A DNA stretch of 64,000 nt, from positions 62,001 to 126,000 of the forward strand of contig MPMI01000002.1 in assembly GCA_002238415.1 (NCBI GenBank). Reading direction: 5' to 3'. The notes under the pieces are model-generated. The model was not told where the DNA came from and did not search any database. It saw nothing but the letters and a program-made list of their open reading frames with translations. Of this stretch, positions 50,934-59,615 are shown piece after piece. The stretch's first letter is position 1. Every line of letters starts with the position of its first letter. Position numbers and translations under genes: made by a program. This DNA comes from Desulfurellaceae bacterium bin18. Lineage in GTDB: Bacteria; Desulfobacterota; Binatia; Bin18.

Positions 50934-51407
50934 CTAGCCGTCTTCAGACGGCTTTCCCAGGCGGTGACGGCGGACGGTCAGGAGTGACTCAAAGGCGGCT
51001 CTGACCTCAGGGTTGTCGATGGGCGGAATAGAGATATCACGAAACGGCGGCAGTGTCCGTTGCGGAGGGGATGTTGTTACGGCATCCTCCTGTCGTATTG
51101 GCCCCCGCCCAAAATAAATGTGCGTAATCACCTCCGCCCCAATATGGCGGTTCAGCCGGCGGCGGATACGTTCCTTCACAAATTGCAACTCTTGCATCAG
51201 GGCGGGATGAAAGACTGTCACAAAGAGTTTTCCGTTCCGAAACCTGGTCGGCTGCGCCCTTTTTGCATTGGCCGAACCGACGACCTCAGGCCACGCTTCC
51301 CAGGCCCGATACACACGTAGTTTTTCAGGCTCGGCACTGTCGAGGAAAACGGTACGGAGGACTCCGGCAACGGAATTCCAGTGCGAATTCTTCGTTTGAC
51401 TGCCCAT
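50934..51407 (-). CDS. dciA: DciA-type (DUF721) replicative-helicase loader-like protein
   Basis: A 157-residue protein. The DUF721 core spans about 15-105 with RVYRAWEAWPEVVGSANAKR, RFRNGKLFVTVFHPALMQEL and VKERIRRRLN. This is the KH-like fold of DciA, the ancestral loader of DnaB in many bacteria lacking DnaC. A disordered Pro-rich tail follows. The ATG at 51407 fits the family better than a longer frame. It is divergent from nrdJ, so two DNA-replication functions share a promoter region. Confidence 0.75.
   Translation of the reverse strand: MGSQTKNSHWNSVAGVLRTVFLDSAEPEKLRVYRAWEAWPEVVGSANAKRAQPTRFRNGKLFVTVFHPALMQELQFVKERIRRRLNRHIGAEVITHIYFGRGPIRQEDAVTTSPPQRTLPPFRDISIPPIDNPEVRAAFESLLTVRRHRLGKPSEDG
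50936..50953. terminator. Possible bidirectional hairpin at the hyuB/dciA convergence
   Basis: AGCCGTC, TTCA and GACGGCT form a 7-bp hairpin in the 28-base convergent gap and the last codons of dciA. Only a short T-tract follows on the plus strand, so termination efficiency is doubtful. Confidence 0.35.
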
Positions 51408-51490
51408 CTCTGCACCAGGATAGAGCAAAACCCCCGAAAACAGAAGAGATTTTCGCAACCTACCAAGTCTTGCGTCTCAAGAACTTGACA

Positions 51491-51537
51491 ACACAATATA
51501 TAGTATGTAAGTCAGTTTCTTATTCATTATATTTTGT
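51491..51537 (+). promoter_or_regulatory. Tandem NrdR boxes upstream of nrdJ
   Basis: ACACAATATATAGTAT (51491-51506) matches the NrdR box consensus at nearly every position. A weaker box, ATTCATTATATTTTGT (51522-51537), starts exactly 31 bases later, the usual three-helical-turn spacing of paired NrdR sites. TTGACA at 51485-51490 just ahead could be the -35. This predicts NrdR repression of nrdJ. Confidence 0.8.
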
Positions 51538-51559
51538 TGGAGAGGGAGAGGAGGAGGCC

Positions 51560-54412
51560 ATGGCAGCGAAGGTGCGGAGGAAAGAGCGGGCGGAGGAAAC
51601 AGCCAAGGCAGATGAGGGCCACGTGGCAGAACAAGCCAAACCACAAGCAGCGCGCAAAGGCGGGGGGCTGACGGTCCGGCGGCATTTCACCCAGTCGAAC
51701 GTCGATCCGTTCGATACAGTTGAATGGGAGAAGCGGAGTGCCGTGATCTCGGGCGAAAACGGCGAGGTCGTTTTTGAACAGCACGATGTAGATATCCCGA
51801 AATCCTGGTCCCAGCTCGCGACCAACGTCGTAGTTTCAAAGTATTTTCGTGGTCCGCTCGGGACCCCACAGCGAGAGTCCAGCGTCCGCCGGATGATCGG
51901 GCGCGTGGTCAACACGCTTACCACCTGGGGGAAACAGGGCAATTATTTTGCCAGTGCAGACGACGCACAGGCTTTTTCAGACGAACTGACCCATTTGCTT
52001 GTCCAGCAAAAATTGGCCTTTAATAGTCCGGTCTGGTTCAACGTCGGCGTTGAACCCCACCCCCAATGCTCGGCGTGTTTTATTCTGTCGGTCAACGACA
52101 CGATGGACTCCATCCTGGACTGGTATCGTAGGGAAGGAGTGATCTTTAAGGGCGGCTCGGGCGCGGGTGTCAATCTGTCTGCGATCCGCTCTGCAAAAGA
52201 ACAGCTCGGTGGCGGAGGAACAGCGTCGGGACCGGTTTCTTTTATGCGAGCCGCCGATGCTTCTGCCGGGGTCATTAAGTCCGGCGGGAAAACCCGTCGG
52301 GCCGCGAAAATGGTGGTCCTCAACGCCGACCATCCAGACATCGTCGAGTTTATTCAATGTAAGGCGGAAGAGGAGAAAAAAGCCTGGACCTTGATTGAAG
52401 CCGGCTATGACGGCTCCATCGACGGAGATGCGTATAGCTCCATTTTCTTCCAGAATGCCAACAACTCCGTCCGCGCGACTGATGGCTTTATGCAGGCCGT
52501 GGTGAATAACACCGCGTGGCAGACCCATTTTGTCCTGACCGGCGATCCCTGTGAATCCTATCAGGCGCGCGATCTCATGCACATGATCGCCACCGCGACG
52601 CACCACTGTGGCGATCCGGGCATGCAGTTCGATACCACGATTAACAACTGGCATACCTGTCCGAACACCGGTCGGATTAATGCCTCCAACCCCTGTTCGG
52701 AGTATATGCACCTCGACGACAGCGCTTGCAATTTGGCGTCTCTCAATCTGCTCAAATTTCTCAAAGACGATGGGAGTTTTGATACCGCCGCGTTTAAGCA
52801 TGCCGTCGATATCAGCATCATGGCGCAGGACATCGTCGTCGATAATTCAAGCTATCCGACGGAGGAAATCACCGCCAATGCCAGGGCGTTTCGTGAACTC
52901 GGTCTCGGCTATGCCAACCTCGGTGCCCTGCTCATGTCCCTCGGCATGCCCTATGATTCAGAAGCCGGACGGCAGTATGCCGGAGCGCTCACGGCCCTGA
53001 TGACGGGGCAAGCATATCTCCAGTCGGCTCGTCTGGCAGAAGAGATTGGACCGTTCTCTGGGTATGCGGAAAACAGCAAGCCCATGCTGAAAGTGATCGA
53101 CCAGCACCGTTCCTATGCGTATAAGCTTGACCCTGCTCTCGTTCCGCTCGATCTGCTGTCGGATGCGCGTAAGGTCTGGGATGAAGCCTTAGTGTTGGGA
53201 CAGGCCGTCGGCTATCGCAACTCACAAGCCAGCGTACTAGCCCCGACTGGCACCATCGCCTTCATGATGGACTGTGACACCACGGGCGTTGAACCGGATA
53301 TCGCCCTGGTCAAATACAAACGTCTGGTCGGCGGTGGCATGCTTAAGATTGTGAACAATACGGTTCCCCGCTCTCTCAAACGCCTGGGCTACGACAGCAG
53401 GGAAATCCAGTCCATTGTTGAATATATCGACGAGCATGAAACGATCGAGGGAGCTCCAAAGTTACGTGACGAACACCTCAGCGTGTTTGACTGTGCGTTT
53501 AAGCCGGCGAATGGGAGTCGGACAATTCATCATTTAGGCCATTTGCGCATGATGGGCGCGGTCCAACCCTTTATTTCTGGGGCCATCTCAAAAACGATCA
53601 ATATGCCTAATGATGCTACCGTCGAAGACATCACCCACGCCTACATCGAGGCGTGGAAGCTCGGACTGAAGGCCGTCGCTATCTATCGGGATGGCTGCAA
53701 ACGGGTTCAGCCGCTCGGAACACAGAAGCAGTCTCCTCAAGCGGGGCAGCAAACCAACCAGACCGCCACTCCTGCTGAGCCCAAACCGGTTCGCAGGCAT
53801 TTGCCAGAAGACCGGAGTGCAATTTGTCACAAGTTCGAGATTGCTGGGCACGAGGGCTATATTCACATCGGCTTTTATGAGGATGGGACGCCGGGTGAAA
53901 TGTTCATCCGTATGGCGAAAGAAGGCAGCACGATCTCGGGCTTAATGGACACGATTGCCACCCTGACCTCGGTCTCGTTGCAGTATGGCGTGCCGCTCGA
54001 AGCCTTGGTCTCTAAATTCAGCCACGTCCGATTTGAGCCGTCGGGCTTCACCCGGAACCCCGATATTCCGTTCGCGAAATCTTTAACCGATTATATTTTT
54101 CGTTTTCTGGGCACCCGCTTCTTGTCCACCGAGCAGAAACAAGACGTCGGACTAGCCGAAATGGAGTCCGAAGCTCTCCAGACCGAGGCTCACACTCCAC
54201 AGCCTGTCGCACCGGTTCAACACGTCGTAGAGACCACACGCGCTGCTATTGATGAGCGTATACAACAAACACCAGTGGACACCGCCTATACCCGCCCGAC
54301 TTGGCAGACCCAAGCCGATGCCCCAAGTTGTGCGGACTGTGGCTCAATCATGATCCGGAATGGCTCGTGCTATAAGTGCCTGGATTGTGGTTCAACCAGC
54401 GGTTGTTCGTAG
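51560..54412 (+). CDS. nrdJ: Adenosylcobalamin-dependent (class II) ribonucleotide reductase
   Basis: A 950-residue class II enzyme. TRRHFTQSNV-like N-terminal sequence leads into SPVWFNVGVEPHPQCSACF, a GGSGAGVNLSAIRS loop, and the NPCSEYMHLDDSACNLASLN active-site block with catalytic cysteine. NSQASVLAPTGTIAFMMDCD follows. A C-terminal zinc-ribbon, CADCGS...CYKCLDCGSTSGC, carries the re-reducing cysteines. It makes deoxyribonucleotides using B12 instead of oxygen or a glycyl radical. The ATG at 51560 has GGAGGAGG upstream; a longer open frame from 51263 runs through the NrdR boxes and is not used. Confidence 0.96.
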   Translation: MAAKVRRKERAEETAKADEGHVAEQAKPQAARKGGGLTVRRHFTQSNVDPFDTVEWEKRSAVISGENGEVVFEQHDVDIPKSWSQLATNVVVSKYFRGPLGTPQRESSVRRMIGRVVNTLTTWGKQGNYFASADDAQAFSDELTHLLVQQKLAFNSPVWFNVGVEPHPQCSACFILSVNDTMDSILDWYRREGVIFKGGSGAGVNLSAIRSAKEQLGGGGTASGPVSFMRAADASAGVIKSGGKTRRAAKMVVLNADHPDIVEFIQCKAEEEKKAWTLIEAGYDGSIDGDAYSSIFFQNANNSVRATDGFMQAVVNNTAWQTHFVLTGDPCESYQARDLMHMIATATHHCGDPGMQFDTTINNWHTCPNTGRINASNPCSEYMHLDDSACNLASLNLLKFLKDDGSFDTAAFKHAVDISIMAQDIVVDNSSYPTEEITANARAFRELGLGYANLGALLMSLGMPYDSEAGRQYAGALTALMTGQAYLQSARLAEEIGPFSGYAENSKPMLKVIDQHRSYAYKLDPALVPLDLLSDARKVWDEALVLGQAVGYRNSQASVLAPTGTIAFMMDCDTTGVEPDIALVKYKRLVGGGMLKIVNNTVPRSLKRLGYDSREIQSIVEYIDEHETIEGAPKLRDEHLSVFDCAFKPANGSRTIHHLGHLRMMGAVQPFISGAISKTINMPNDATVEDITHAYIEAWKLGLKAVAIYRDGCKRVQPLGTQKQSPQAGQQTNQTATPAEPKPVRRHLPEDRSAICHKFEIAGHEGYIHIGFYEDGTPGEMFIRMAKEGSTISGLMDTIATLTSVSLQYGVPLEALVSKFSHVRFEPSGFTRNPDIPFAKSLTDYIFRFLGTRFLSTEQKQDVGLAEMESEALQTEAHTPQPVAPVQHVVETTRAAIDERIQQTPVDTAYTRPTWQTQADAPSCADCGSIMIRNGSCYKCLDCGSTSGCS

Positions 54413-54699
54413 ACTTTGCCCAGCGAGGTAGAGAGCCTGTTGTGGGGAACGGGAGGCAAGGGGTGGCATACGGGGAAACTGAGGGCCTCTCTGGGGCGGG
54501 CCGGTATCAAACCGGGCGGGGCGCTGCACAGCGCCCCGCGGTTGACCTCGGCCAGGGCGCTAGGACAGATTTCTTCTACCGGCAAGGGCTTGGCCGACCC
54601 CTTGAATGCAACGCCAATAAGCGTAGGTAGACCCAGTCGTGGCCTACAAGATTCATACCCTCGCTCAGAGTACGAGCTCGATCGGTTCTCCGCCACGCA
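54413..54699. other. GC-rich region with strong hairpins after nrdJ, no supported gene
   Basis: The stretch contains an 11-bp perfect hairpin, GCGGGGCGCTG (54516-54526) with CAGCGCCCCGC (54529-54539), preceded by a smaller one, CCGGT/ACCGG at 54501-54515. Open frames on both strands exist but have poor starts, so I do not call them genes. A structured RNA or a degenerate repeat is possible. Confidence 0.4.
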
Positions 54700-54933
54700 T
54701 TAATTACTCAGCGTCACCGGCATAGGGATAGGATAGGCATACGATATGCCATAAATCAGATGCGGACCCGCAGACTTTGCCATTTTCAGTTCTTTTGGCT
54801 TGGTCCGCGGGGAGAGGTGTAGGACAAATCCGTTTTTTGCCGTTAAAAGGCGCTTCTGTTTCCGCGATGGCTTTGCTGGAGACTGCATAGTGTGTGAGTG
54901 GATTCTTTTGGTGAGGTCTGGACTAGTGGCCAA
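54700..54933 (-). CDS. Possible small basic protein
   Basis: A 77-codon frame with a lysine-rich middle (PAKPSRKQKRLLTAKNGF). It begins with TTG overlapping the end of the upstream small gene, whose AGGAG could serve as ribosome site. An internal ATG at 54888 lacks one. No family is recognised, and the coding status is uncertain. Confidence 0.3.
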   Translation of the reverse strand: MATSPDLTKRIHSHTMQSPAKPSRKQKRLLTAKNGFVLHLSPRTKPKELKMAKSAGPHLIYGISYAYPIPMPVTLSN

Positions 54934-55144
54934 CTTCTTTGACTACTCCTGAGGAACTATTCTCCTCGGCCTGATCAAGTAAATAACCGAGTTCCCGTAG
55001 CCCTTCATTCATATGGTAGGCCACGGACAAGAGCGAGCTATAGGTATCCTCGTCTGGGTCATACAATTTGAGGTGGTCGTTGATGACACATAGGAGCTCT
55101 CGCATCTGCTCTTCAGCATGTATGAGATGCTCGCATGGAGTCAT
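54923..55144 (-). CDS. Small helical hypothetical protein
   Basis: A 73-residue, mostly helical protein starting MTPCEHLIHAEEQMRELLCV. The ATG at 55144 has a perfect GGAGGAGG site 3 bases upstream and is preferred over one 11 codons earlier. Acidic helices and a His/Cys-rich start (CEHLIH) are visible. No family is recognised. Confidence 0.55.
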   Translation of the reverse strand: MTPCEHLIHAEEQMRELLCVINDHLKLYDPDEDTYSSLLSVAYHMNEGLRELGYLLDQAEENSSSGVVKEVGH

Positions 55145-55339
55145 CGCCTCCTCCGTCTCATTGAGCAGTGTTCCCATAGGGGGTATTGTAGCCGACCCAC
55201 CGCGCGGCGCCTAGGGGGAGATATCTTTCCCCGACCTCCACGTAGCGGTCTTGACGCATAGGGGGGAAAAGCGTTCTGATACCAGCCATAAAGGATGGTG
55301 AGCCAAACTCGTACTCTAGTAAGGCATATCGGAGGCATT

Positions 55340-56128
55340 GTGAGACGCATATATACGGGTCTATTGGCCCTCGTCGTAAGCGCTAGCGCGGTTGGGCTAC
55401 TCGCCGCAAATCCTCAGGATTATATCGACAGCGGCCGCAAATTTGAGAACGAAATGCGCTGGGGCGAGGCCATGGCCGAATACCATCGGATTCTCACCGA
55501 AATCGATCCGAACCATGTGGAGGCACACTACCGTCTCGGCGTTGTACGCGAAAAAGTTGGCGCAATAGAGGACGCCATTCAATCTTACACAACGGTCCTG
55601 CAACTCAACCCCAGCCATCCTGGGGCGAGGAGTTTTCTTGAAGGCTATTATGTAAACGAAGGAATTGCGTTTCGCCGAGAACAGAAATTTGACAAGGCCA
55701 AGGCGGCATTCCAACAGGCGCTCAGCATTAATGGTTCATCGGCCGCTGCCCATTTTGAACTGGGCCAGGAACTCGCACGACAAGGACAGCTCGATCAAGC
55801 AATACAGGAATATCAAGAATCGATTCGGCTCGATCCAGATAAGAGTACCGCCCATACGCATCTGGCTGCGGCCTACACAGAAAAAGGGCAGTACCAGCAG
55901 GCCATTCAGGCATACCAAGAGGTCATTAAACAGCATCCCCGAGACCCTGCCGCACACGATGGACTCGGCGTGGCGTACAGTAAAACCGGGCAGCCAGAGA
56001 AAGCCATAGAGACGCTCGGACAAGCGGTTCGGTTTTATCTCGTCCGCGGCGAACGGGAACAGGCCCGGCCAGCCTATGAGCTACAAAAGAAATTGTTAGC
56101 GGAAAAAAATTCAGGGCAGAAGCAATAA
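55340..56128 (+). CDS. Secreted TPR-repeat protein
   Basis: A 262-residue protein. Residues 1-23 form a signal peptide (RRIYTGLLALVVSASAVGLL). Five to six tetratricopeptide repeats follow from about residue 35 to 235, for example AHYRLGVVREKVGAIEDAIQ and AHTHLAAAYTEKGQYQQAIQ. The GTG at 55340 is chosen because GGAGG lies 4 bases upstream and the signal peptide then starts normally. An upstream ATG at 55295 would add 15 residues. TPR arrays mediate protein contacts; a periplasmic scaffold role is likely. Confidence 0.83.
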   Translation: MRRIYTGLLALVVSASAVGLLAANPQDYIDSGRKFENEMRWGEAMAEYHRILTEIDPNHVEAHYRLGVVREKVGAIEDAIQSYTTVLQLNPSHPGARSFLEGYYVNEGIAFRREQKFDKAKAAFQQALSINGSSAAAHFELGQELARQGQLDQAIQEYQESIRLDPDKSTAHTHLAAAYTEKGQYQQAIQAYQEVIKQHPRDPAAHDGLGVAYSKTGQPEKAIETLGQAVRFYLVRGEREQARPAYELQKKLLAEKNSGQKQ

Positions 56129-56146
56129 ACGATCGGACAATCGCCT

Positions 56147-56911
56147 TCAGCTCGACAGGTCCAGCGCGTCCAGCCTTGGAAAGAAGCTTCGGCATAAGCG
56201 CGAGATCGTTTCGGCAGCTTGCTTCCGACATTGCTGGAGTCGTACGAAAAACGGCAGATGTTGCGGATGGGTCGCGATATGGGCCAGGGCTTTGGAGAGT
56301 CGGATTTTTCCCTCCGCGGTTGTGACTCCTTTCATAGGCGGGATGACCATATCAACCGAATCGAGGATGACGCGTAGGACTAAAAATGGGAGTGTACGCT
56401 CCGCAGCAAAGGCAGCGTGCACGCCACTTTCCATCTCAACGGCAATACAATCTGTCTCTCGTCCTCGCGCTTCTTTTTCTTGCTGGGTAAAGAGGACACG
56501 AGAACTCGTGACTATTCCGCCTTCCCTCGTTTCGATACCCACCTGCTGGGCGGCGTTCTGAGCGGCACTGAGCAGGCGCGTATCGACTCCAAAGGTACCG
56601 AGCGGTCCTTCCGGCTCTTTGGCACACATACGCACAGCCGGAGCCAGAACGAGCTGGCCGGTGGTCAGCCCTGGAATCAATGCCCCAGCACACCCAACAG
56701 AGAGTACAGCCGAAAGTGGTGTATCGGTAAATTCTTGAACCGTTTGACGAGCCCGACGCGGACCTATCCCGCCGGTAACAATGAGGATGTCACGCTGCCC
56801 ACTTGAGCCGCGCCAGACTCCCTCTCCTTCTCGTCGGACCTGACGTAAGACCGAACGCACTGCCGCGCTTTCCCAGGCGAGCGCGGTAAAGATAATAATA
56901 GGCTGTGTCAT
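56147..56911 (-). CDS. hpnG: Hopanoid-associated nucleoside phosphorylase HpnG
   Basis: A 254-residue PNP/MTAN-fold protein opening PIIIFTALAWESAAVRSVLR with ILIVTGGIGPRRAR, VLSVGCAGALIPGLTTGQLV and CIAVEMESGVHAAFA, where the VEMES motif binds ribose. On its own this could be an MTA/SAH nucleosidase, but it follows hpnB and hpnA in one leftward unit. HpnG converts adenosylhopane to ribosylhopane in extended hopanoid synthesis. AAGGGA precedes the ATG. Confidence 0.85.
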   Translation of the reverse strand: MTQPIIIFTALAWESAAVRSVLRQVRREGEGVWRGSSGQRDILIVTGGIGPRRARQTVQEFTDTPLSAVLSVGCAGALIPGLTTGQLVLAPAVRMCAKEPEGPLGTFGVDTRLLSAAQNAAQQVGIETREGGIVTSSRVLFTQQEKEARGRETDCIAVEMESGVHAAFAAERTLPFLVLRVILDSVDMVIPPMKGVTTAEGKIRLSKALAHIATHPQHLPFFVRLQQCRKQAAETISRLCRSFFPRLDALDLSS

Positions 56912-56941
56912 GCTATCCCTTGTCCAAACGCATTCCGTGAC

Positions 56942-58150
56942 CTAACGCCAGTCAACGCGTTTTTTCCGTAAGTGGCGGAATGCCGAATCGAGCGTCATCG
57001 CTTCATAGAGTATTGCAGCCAACGGCAAACTGAATCCCCAGACTCTGCGTAAATCAAAAAAACGAACGCCAGGGAGATACACCGTAGTCATCAGCCCCCA
57101 GGCAATCCCTCCTTCGAGCATCAAAAGGAGGGCGAGCTGTGCCGAAACCCCGATATCAACAATTAAATGAAGACCGAAAAACACGAGGCCACAAAGAAAA
57201 AAAAGAGGAGGGAGACTGAACGCGACAGCCATACCGACAACAGTGCCGATGAGTCGGAGCCAGGAATATTTGAGCTGGGTAAAGGCAGTCCGCCGGACCA
57301 TACTCCAAATACTGTCTACCGTATCGTAGATACGCAGACTTTTGACGTCAGTCCGACTCAGGGAGAGCCGGATCGTCAGTCCCACCCCCTTCACTAACCG
57401 GCCAAGAGTGACATCGTCTATAAGTTGGTCTCGCAAAGCCCGAAATCCACCGATGCGGATGAGGGCCTGCGAGGAGAGCAGGACACATCCGCCAGCAGAT
57501 GCGGCAGTTTTTTTTCGGGGATCGTTTACCCAACGCAAGGGATATAACAGGATAAAAAAGAAGACAAACGGCGGGATGAGTAGGCGCTCGGCAAAGGACG
57601 CACAGCGCAGCCGTGCCATCCGGCTATTGAGCGCGAGTTGCTCAGCTTCACTTTCCGTCACTAAACATCGGAGAGAATCGGGGGCGTGCCAGATGTCGGC
57701 ATCGGTCAGCAGGAGATAGTCGGGAAGTCCCTCATTCGAGTCCTGTTCAAAGCCACACGCTACGGCCCCTTGTTGGAGCGCCCATACCTTGCCAACCCAG
57801 CCTGATGGGAGTGCTGCCCCTGAAACAACACGCAGACGGTCCCTGGTCTTGCATTGCTCAGCGATTGCAGCAGCAGCGCTCGCCGTCTGGTCTTGAGAGC
57901 GATCATCAATGACGCTCACTGAAAACGGCCCTGGATAGTCCTGATGCAGGAGTGAGGGCAACGTCTCGAGCAATATCGCTGCTTCGTTTCTGGCTGGGAT
58001 CAAGACCTGAACGGAGGGCCATTGATACGGTTCGAGAGATGAGACACTATCCTCTCCAGCAGGACGAAAATCCCACGGACGCGCCGGATGCAGCGCGATG
58101 CTGACCCAGATGAGCAGAACAAGCGCCCCGAATACGAGACAGACGACCAC
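56942..58150 (-). CDS. hpnB: Hopanoid-associated glycosyltransferase HpnB
   Basis: A 402-residue membrane glycosyltransferase. A helix at residues 1-20 is followed by a GT2 domain with VQVLIPARNEAAILLETLPS and SVIDDRSQDQT, the DxD-like LLTDADIWHAPDSL near 165-180 and QLIDDVTLGRLVK. Several C-terminal membrane helices follow (LRLIGTVVGMAVAFSLPPLF). The layout matches HpnB of hopanoid clusters. The start is GTG with AGGAG upstream. It lies 31 bases after hpnA and 30 before hpnG. Confidence 0.88.
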   Translation of the reverse strand: MVVCLVFGALVLLIWVSIALHPARPWDFRPAGEDSVSSLEPYQWPSVQVLIPARNEAAILLETLPSLLHQDYPGPFSVSVIDDRSQDQTASAAAAIAEQCKTRDRLRVVSGAALPSGWVGKVWALQQGAVACGFEQDSNEGLPDYLLLTDADIWHAPDSLRCLVTESEAEQLALNSRMARLRCASFAERLLIPPFVFFFILLYPLRWVNDPRKKTAASAGGCVLLSSQALIRIGGFRALRDQLIDDVTLGRLVKGVGLTIRLSLSRTDVKSLRIYDTVDSIWSMVRRTAFTQLKYSWLRLIGTVVGMAVAFSLPPLFFLCGLVFFGLHLIVDIGVSAQLALLLMLEGGIAWGLMTTVYLPGVRFFDLRRVWGFSLPLAAILYEAMTLDSAFRHLRKKRVDWR

Positions 58151-58181
58151 AGCTTTACTCCTAGAGGGCTGGCGTCGTCCC

Positions 58182-59174
58182 CTACCCTTTCACATAGCCG
58201 TGTGCGCGAAACCATGTAATGGCCTTGCGGAAGGCTTCACGTACGGGAGTTTGCGGGAGTCCTAATTCACGGATGGCCTTGGCCGGGCTGAAAAACATTT
58301 TTTTCTTACTCAGTCGAACTCCAACCGGAGGGGCGAAAGGCTCACGGCCGGGAATGAGACGGGCGAGTGCCGCATCACCATAGGCAACCCCTAAGGCAAG
58401 CGCGTACGGGACCTTCAAGCGAGGTGCCGGACGGCCGGTGAGGTCAGCCAGGAGTTGGAGAATCTGCCGGAGGGTCAGGTTTTCATTACCGAGAATATAT
58501 TTTTCTCCTATTTTCCCATGGGTCGCGGCCAAAAGATGGCCCTGGGCAACGTCCTCAACGTCGACCACATTCAGCCCGGTGTCCACATAGCCTGGCATAT
58601 TGCCGTTCAGAAAATCCACAATCAACTTTCCGGTGGGTGTGGGCTTGATATCACCCCCACCAACTGGGGTACTCGGATTCACGATCACAACGGGCAAACC
58701 GTCTTGGGCGTATTGCAGTGCCACTTGTTCGGCTAGAAATTTACTCCGTTTGTAATGCCCGACCATATCAGACAGGCTGACGGGCGTGTCCTCCGTTCCT
58801 TGATGACCATCACCCGGAAGGCCGAGCGTCGCTACGGAACTCGTGTACACGACTTTTTCCACTCCCACCTCACGTGCCGCTCGTAAAATATTCTCCGTGC
58901 CGAGGACATTGCAGTCATACATGTCTTGCTTACGACGGACCCATAATTTATAGAGCGCGGCAACATGGTAGACCTGGTGACAGCCACGGATCGCCTGGAG
59001 GACGCTGTGATAATTCCGCACGTCGCCGGTAACGATATCTATCGGAAGATCTTTCACCAAATCGGTATTTGCCGTCTGGCGCAGGAGGACCCGGACGCAT
59101 GAGCCGGCCTGAACGAGTGCACGAGCAACCGCTCCACCAACAAACCCAGACGCACCAGTCACCAACACGGACAT
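58182..59174 (-). CDS. hpnA: Hopanoid-associated NAD-dependent sugar epimerase/dehydratase HpnA
   Basis: A 330-residue extended SDR. VLVTGASGFVGGAVARAL near 3-20 binds NAD, and a VYTSSVATLG segment followed by YKRSK (YxxxK near 141-145) is the catalytic site. NPSTPVGGGDIKPTPTGKLI and the FFSPAKAIRELGLPQTPV ending are typical of HpnA. It heads the leftward hpnA-hpnB-hpnG unit. No squalene-hopene cyclase or hpnH is in the window, so the rest of the pathway must lie elsewhere. Confidence 0.9.
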   Translation of the reverse strand: MSVLVTGASGFVGGAVARALVQAGSCVRVLLRQTANTDLVKDLPIDIVTGDVRNYHSVLQAIRGCHQVYHVAALYKLWVRRKQDMYDCNVLGTENILRAAREVGVEKVVYTSSVATLGLPGDGHQGTEDTPVSLSDMVGHYKRSKFLAEQVALQYAQDGLPVVIVNPSTPVGGGDIKPTPTGKLIVDFLNGNMPGYVDTGLNVVDVEDVAQGHLLAATHGKIGEKYILGNENLTLRQILQLLADLTGRPAPRLKVPYALALGVAYGDAALARLIPGREPFAPPVGVRLSKKKMFFSPAKAIRELGLPQTPVREAFRKAITWFRAHGYVKG

Positions 59175-59275
59175 AGCTCTTTCCCGTAAATTGCCTCCCG
59201 TCAGGTGTCAAGGGTATAGGTTCACCGGCTTGTGTCTGCTATGAGAGGAAAAGCTTTTTTGTGAGGAGGCAAGCG

Positions 59276-59599
59276 ATGGCTGATATTCAACAGGTTTCAG
59301 ATTCCAGCTTTGACGGCGACGTCCTGAAAGCGGATATCCCGGTTCTGATCGATTTTTGGGCTCCGTGGTGCGGCCCCTGTCGGGCTATTGCGCCAATTGT
59401 TGAAGAACTCGCCGGCGAATATGATGGCAAGCTCAAGATCGTAAAAATGAACGTTGACGACAACCCCCAGACACCGGCACAGTACGGGGTGCGTGGCATT
59501 CCGAATCTCATCTTGTTCAAGGGTGGCGAAGTCAAGCAGCAAATTGTGGGGGCGGTTCCTAAAGCCCACCTCGTGAAAGCTATTGACGACGTTGTCTAA
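59276..59599 (+). CDS. trxA: Thioredoxin
   Basis: A 107-residue thioredoxin with [14 protein letters not shown], the redox WCGPC at 31-35, and the cis-Pro in [14 protein letters not shown]. Length and fold are standard. The ATG at 59276 has GAGGAGG upstream and is preferred over one 5 codons earlier. It is monocistronic, divergent from hpnA and convergent with rodA. It probably reduces cytoplasmic disulfides, including class II ribonucleotide reductase. Confidence 0.96.
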   Translation: MADIQQVSDSSFDGDVLKADIPVLIDFWAPWCGPCRAIAPIVEELAGEYDGKLKIVKMNVDDNPQTPAQYGVRGIPNLILFKGGEVKQQIVGAVPKAHLVKAIDDVV

Positions 59600-59615
59600 G
59601 GCAGTCGGACAGTAT

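Noticed and set aside
51263-51559. Upstream extension of nrdJ by 99 codons
   Set aside because: It runs through dciA antisense and across the NrdR boxes; the ATG at 51560 has a strong ribosome site.
54370-54696. 108-codon open frame on the minus strand overlapping the nrdJ end
   Set aside because: It overlaps nrdJ antisense, has no good ribosome site and no domain; a comparable frame exists on the other strand.
56147-56911. Annotation as a plain MTA/SAH nucleosidase
   Set aside because: Its place directly after hpnA and hpnB makes hopanoid-associated HpnG the better call.
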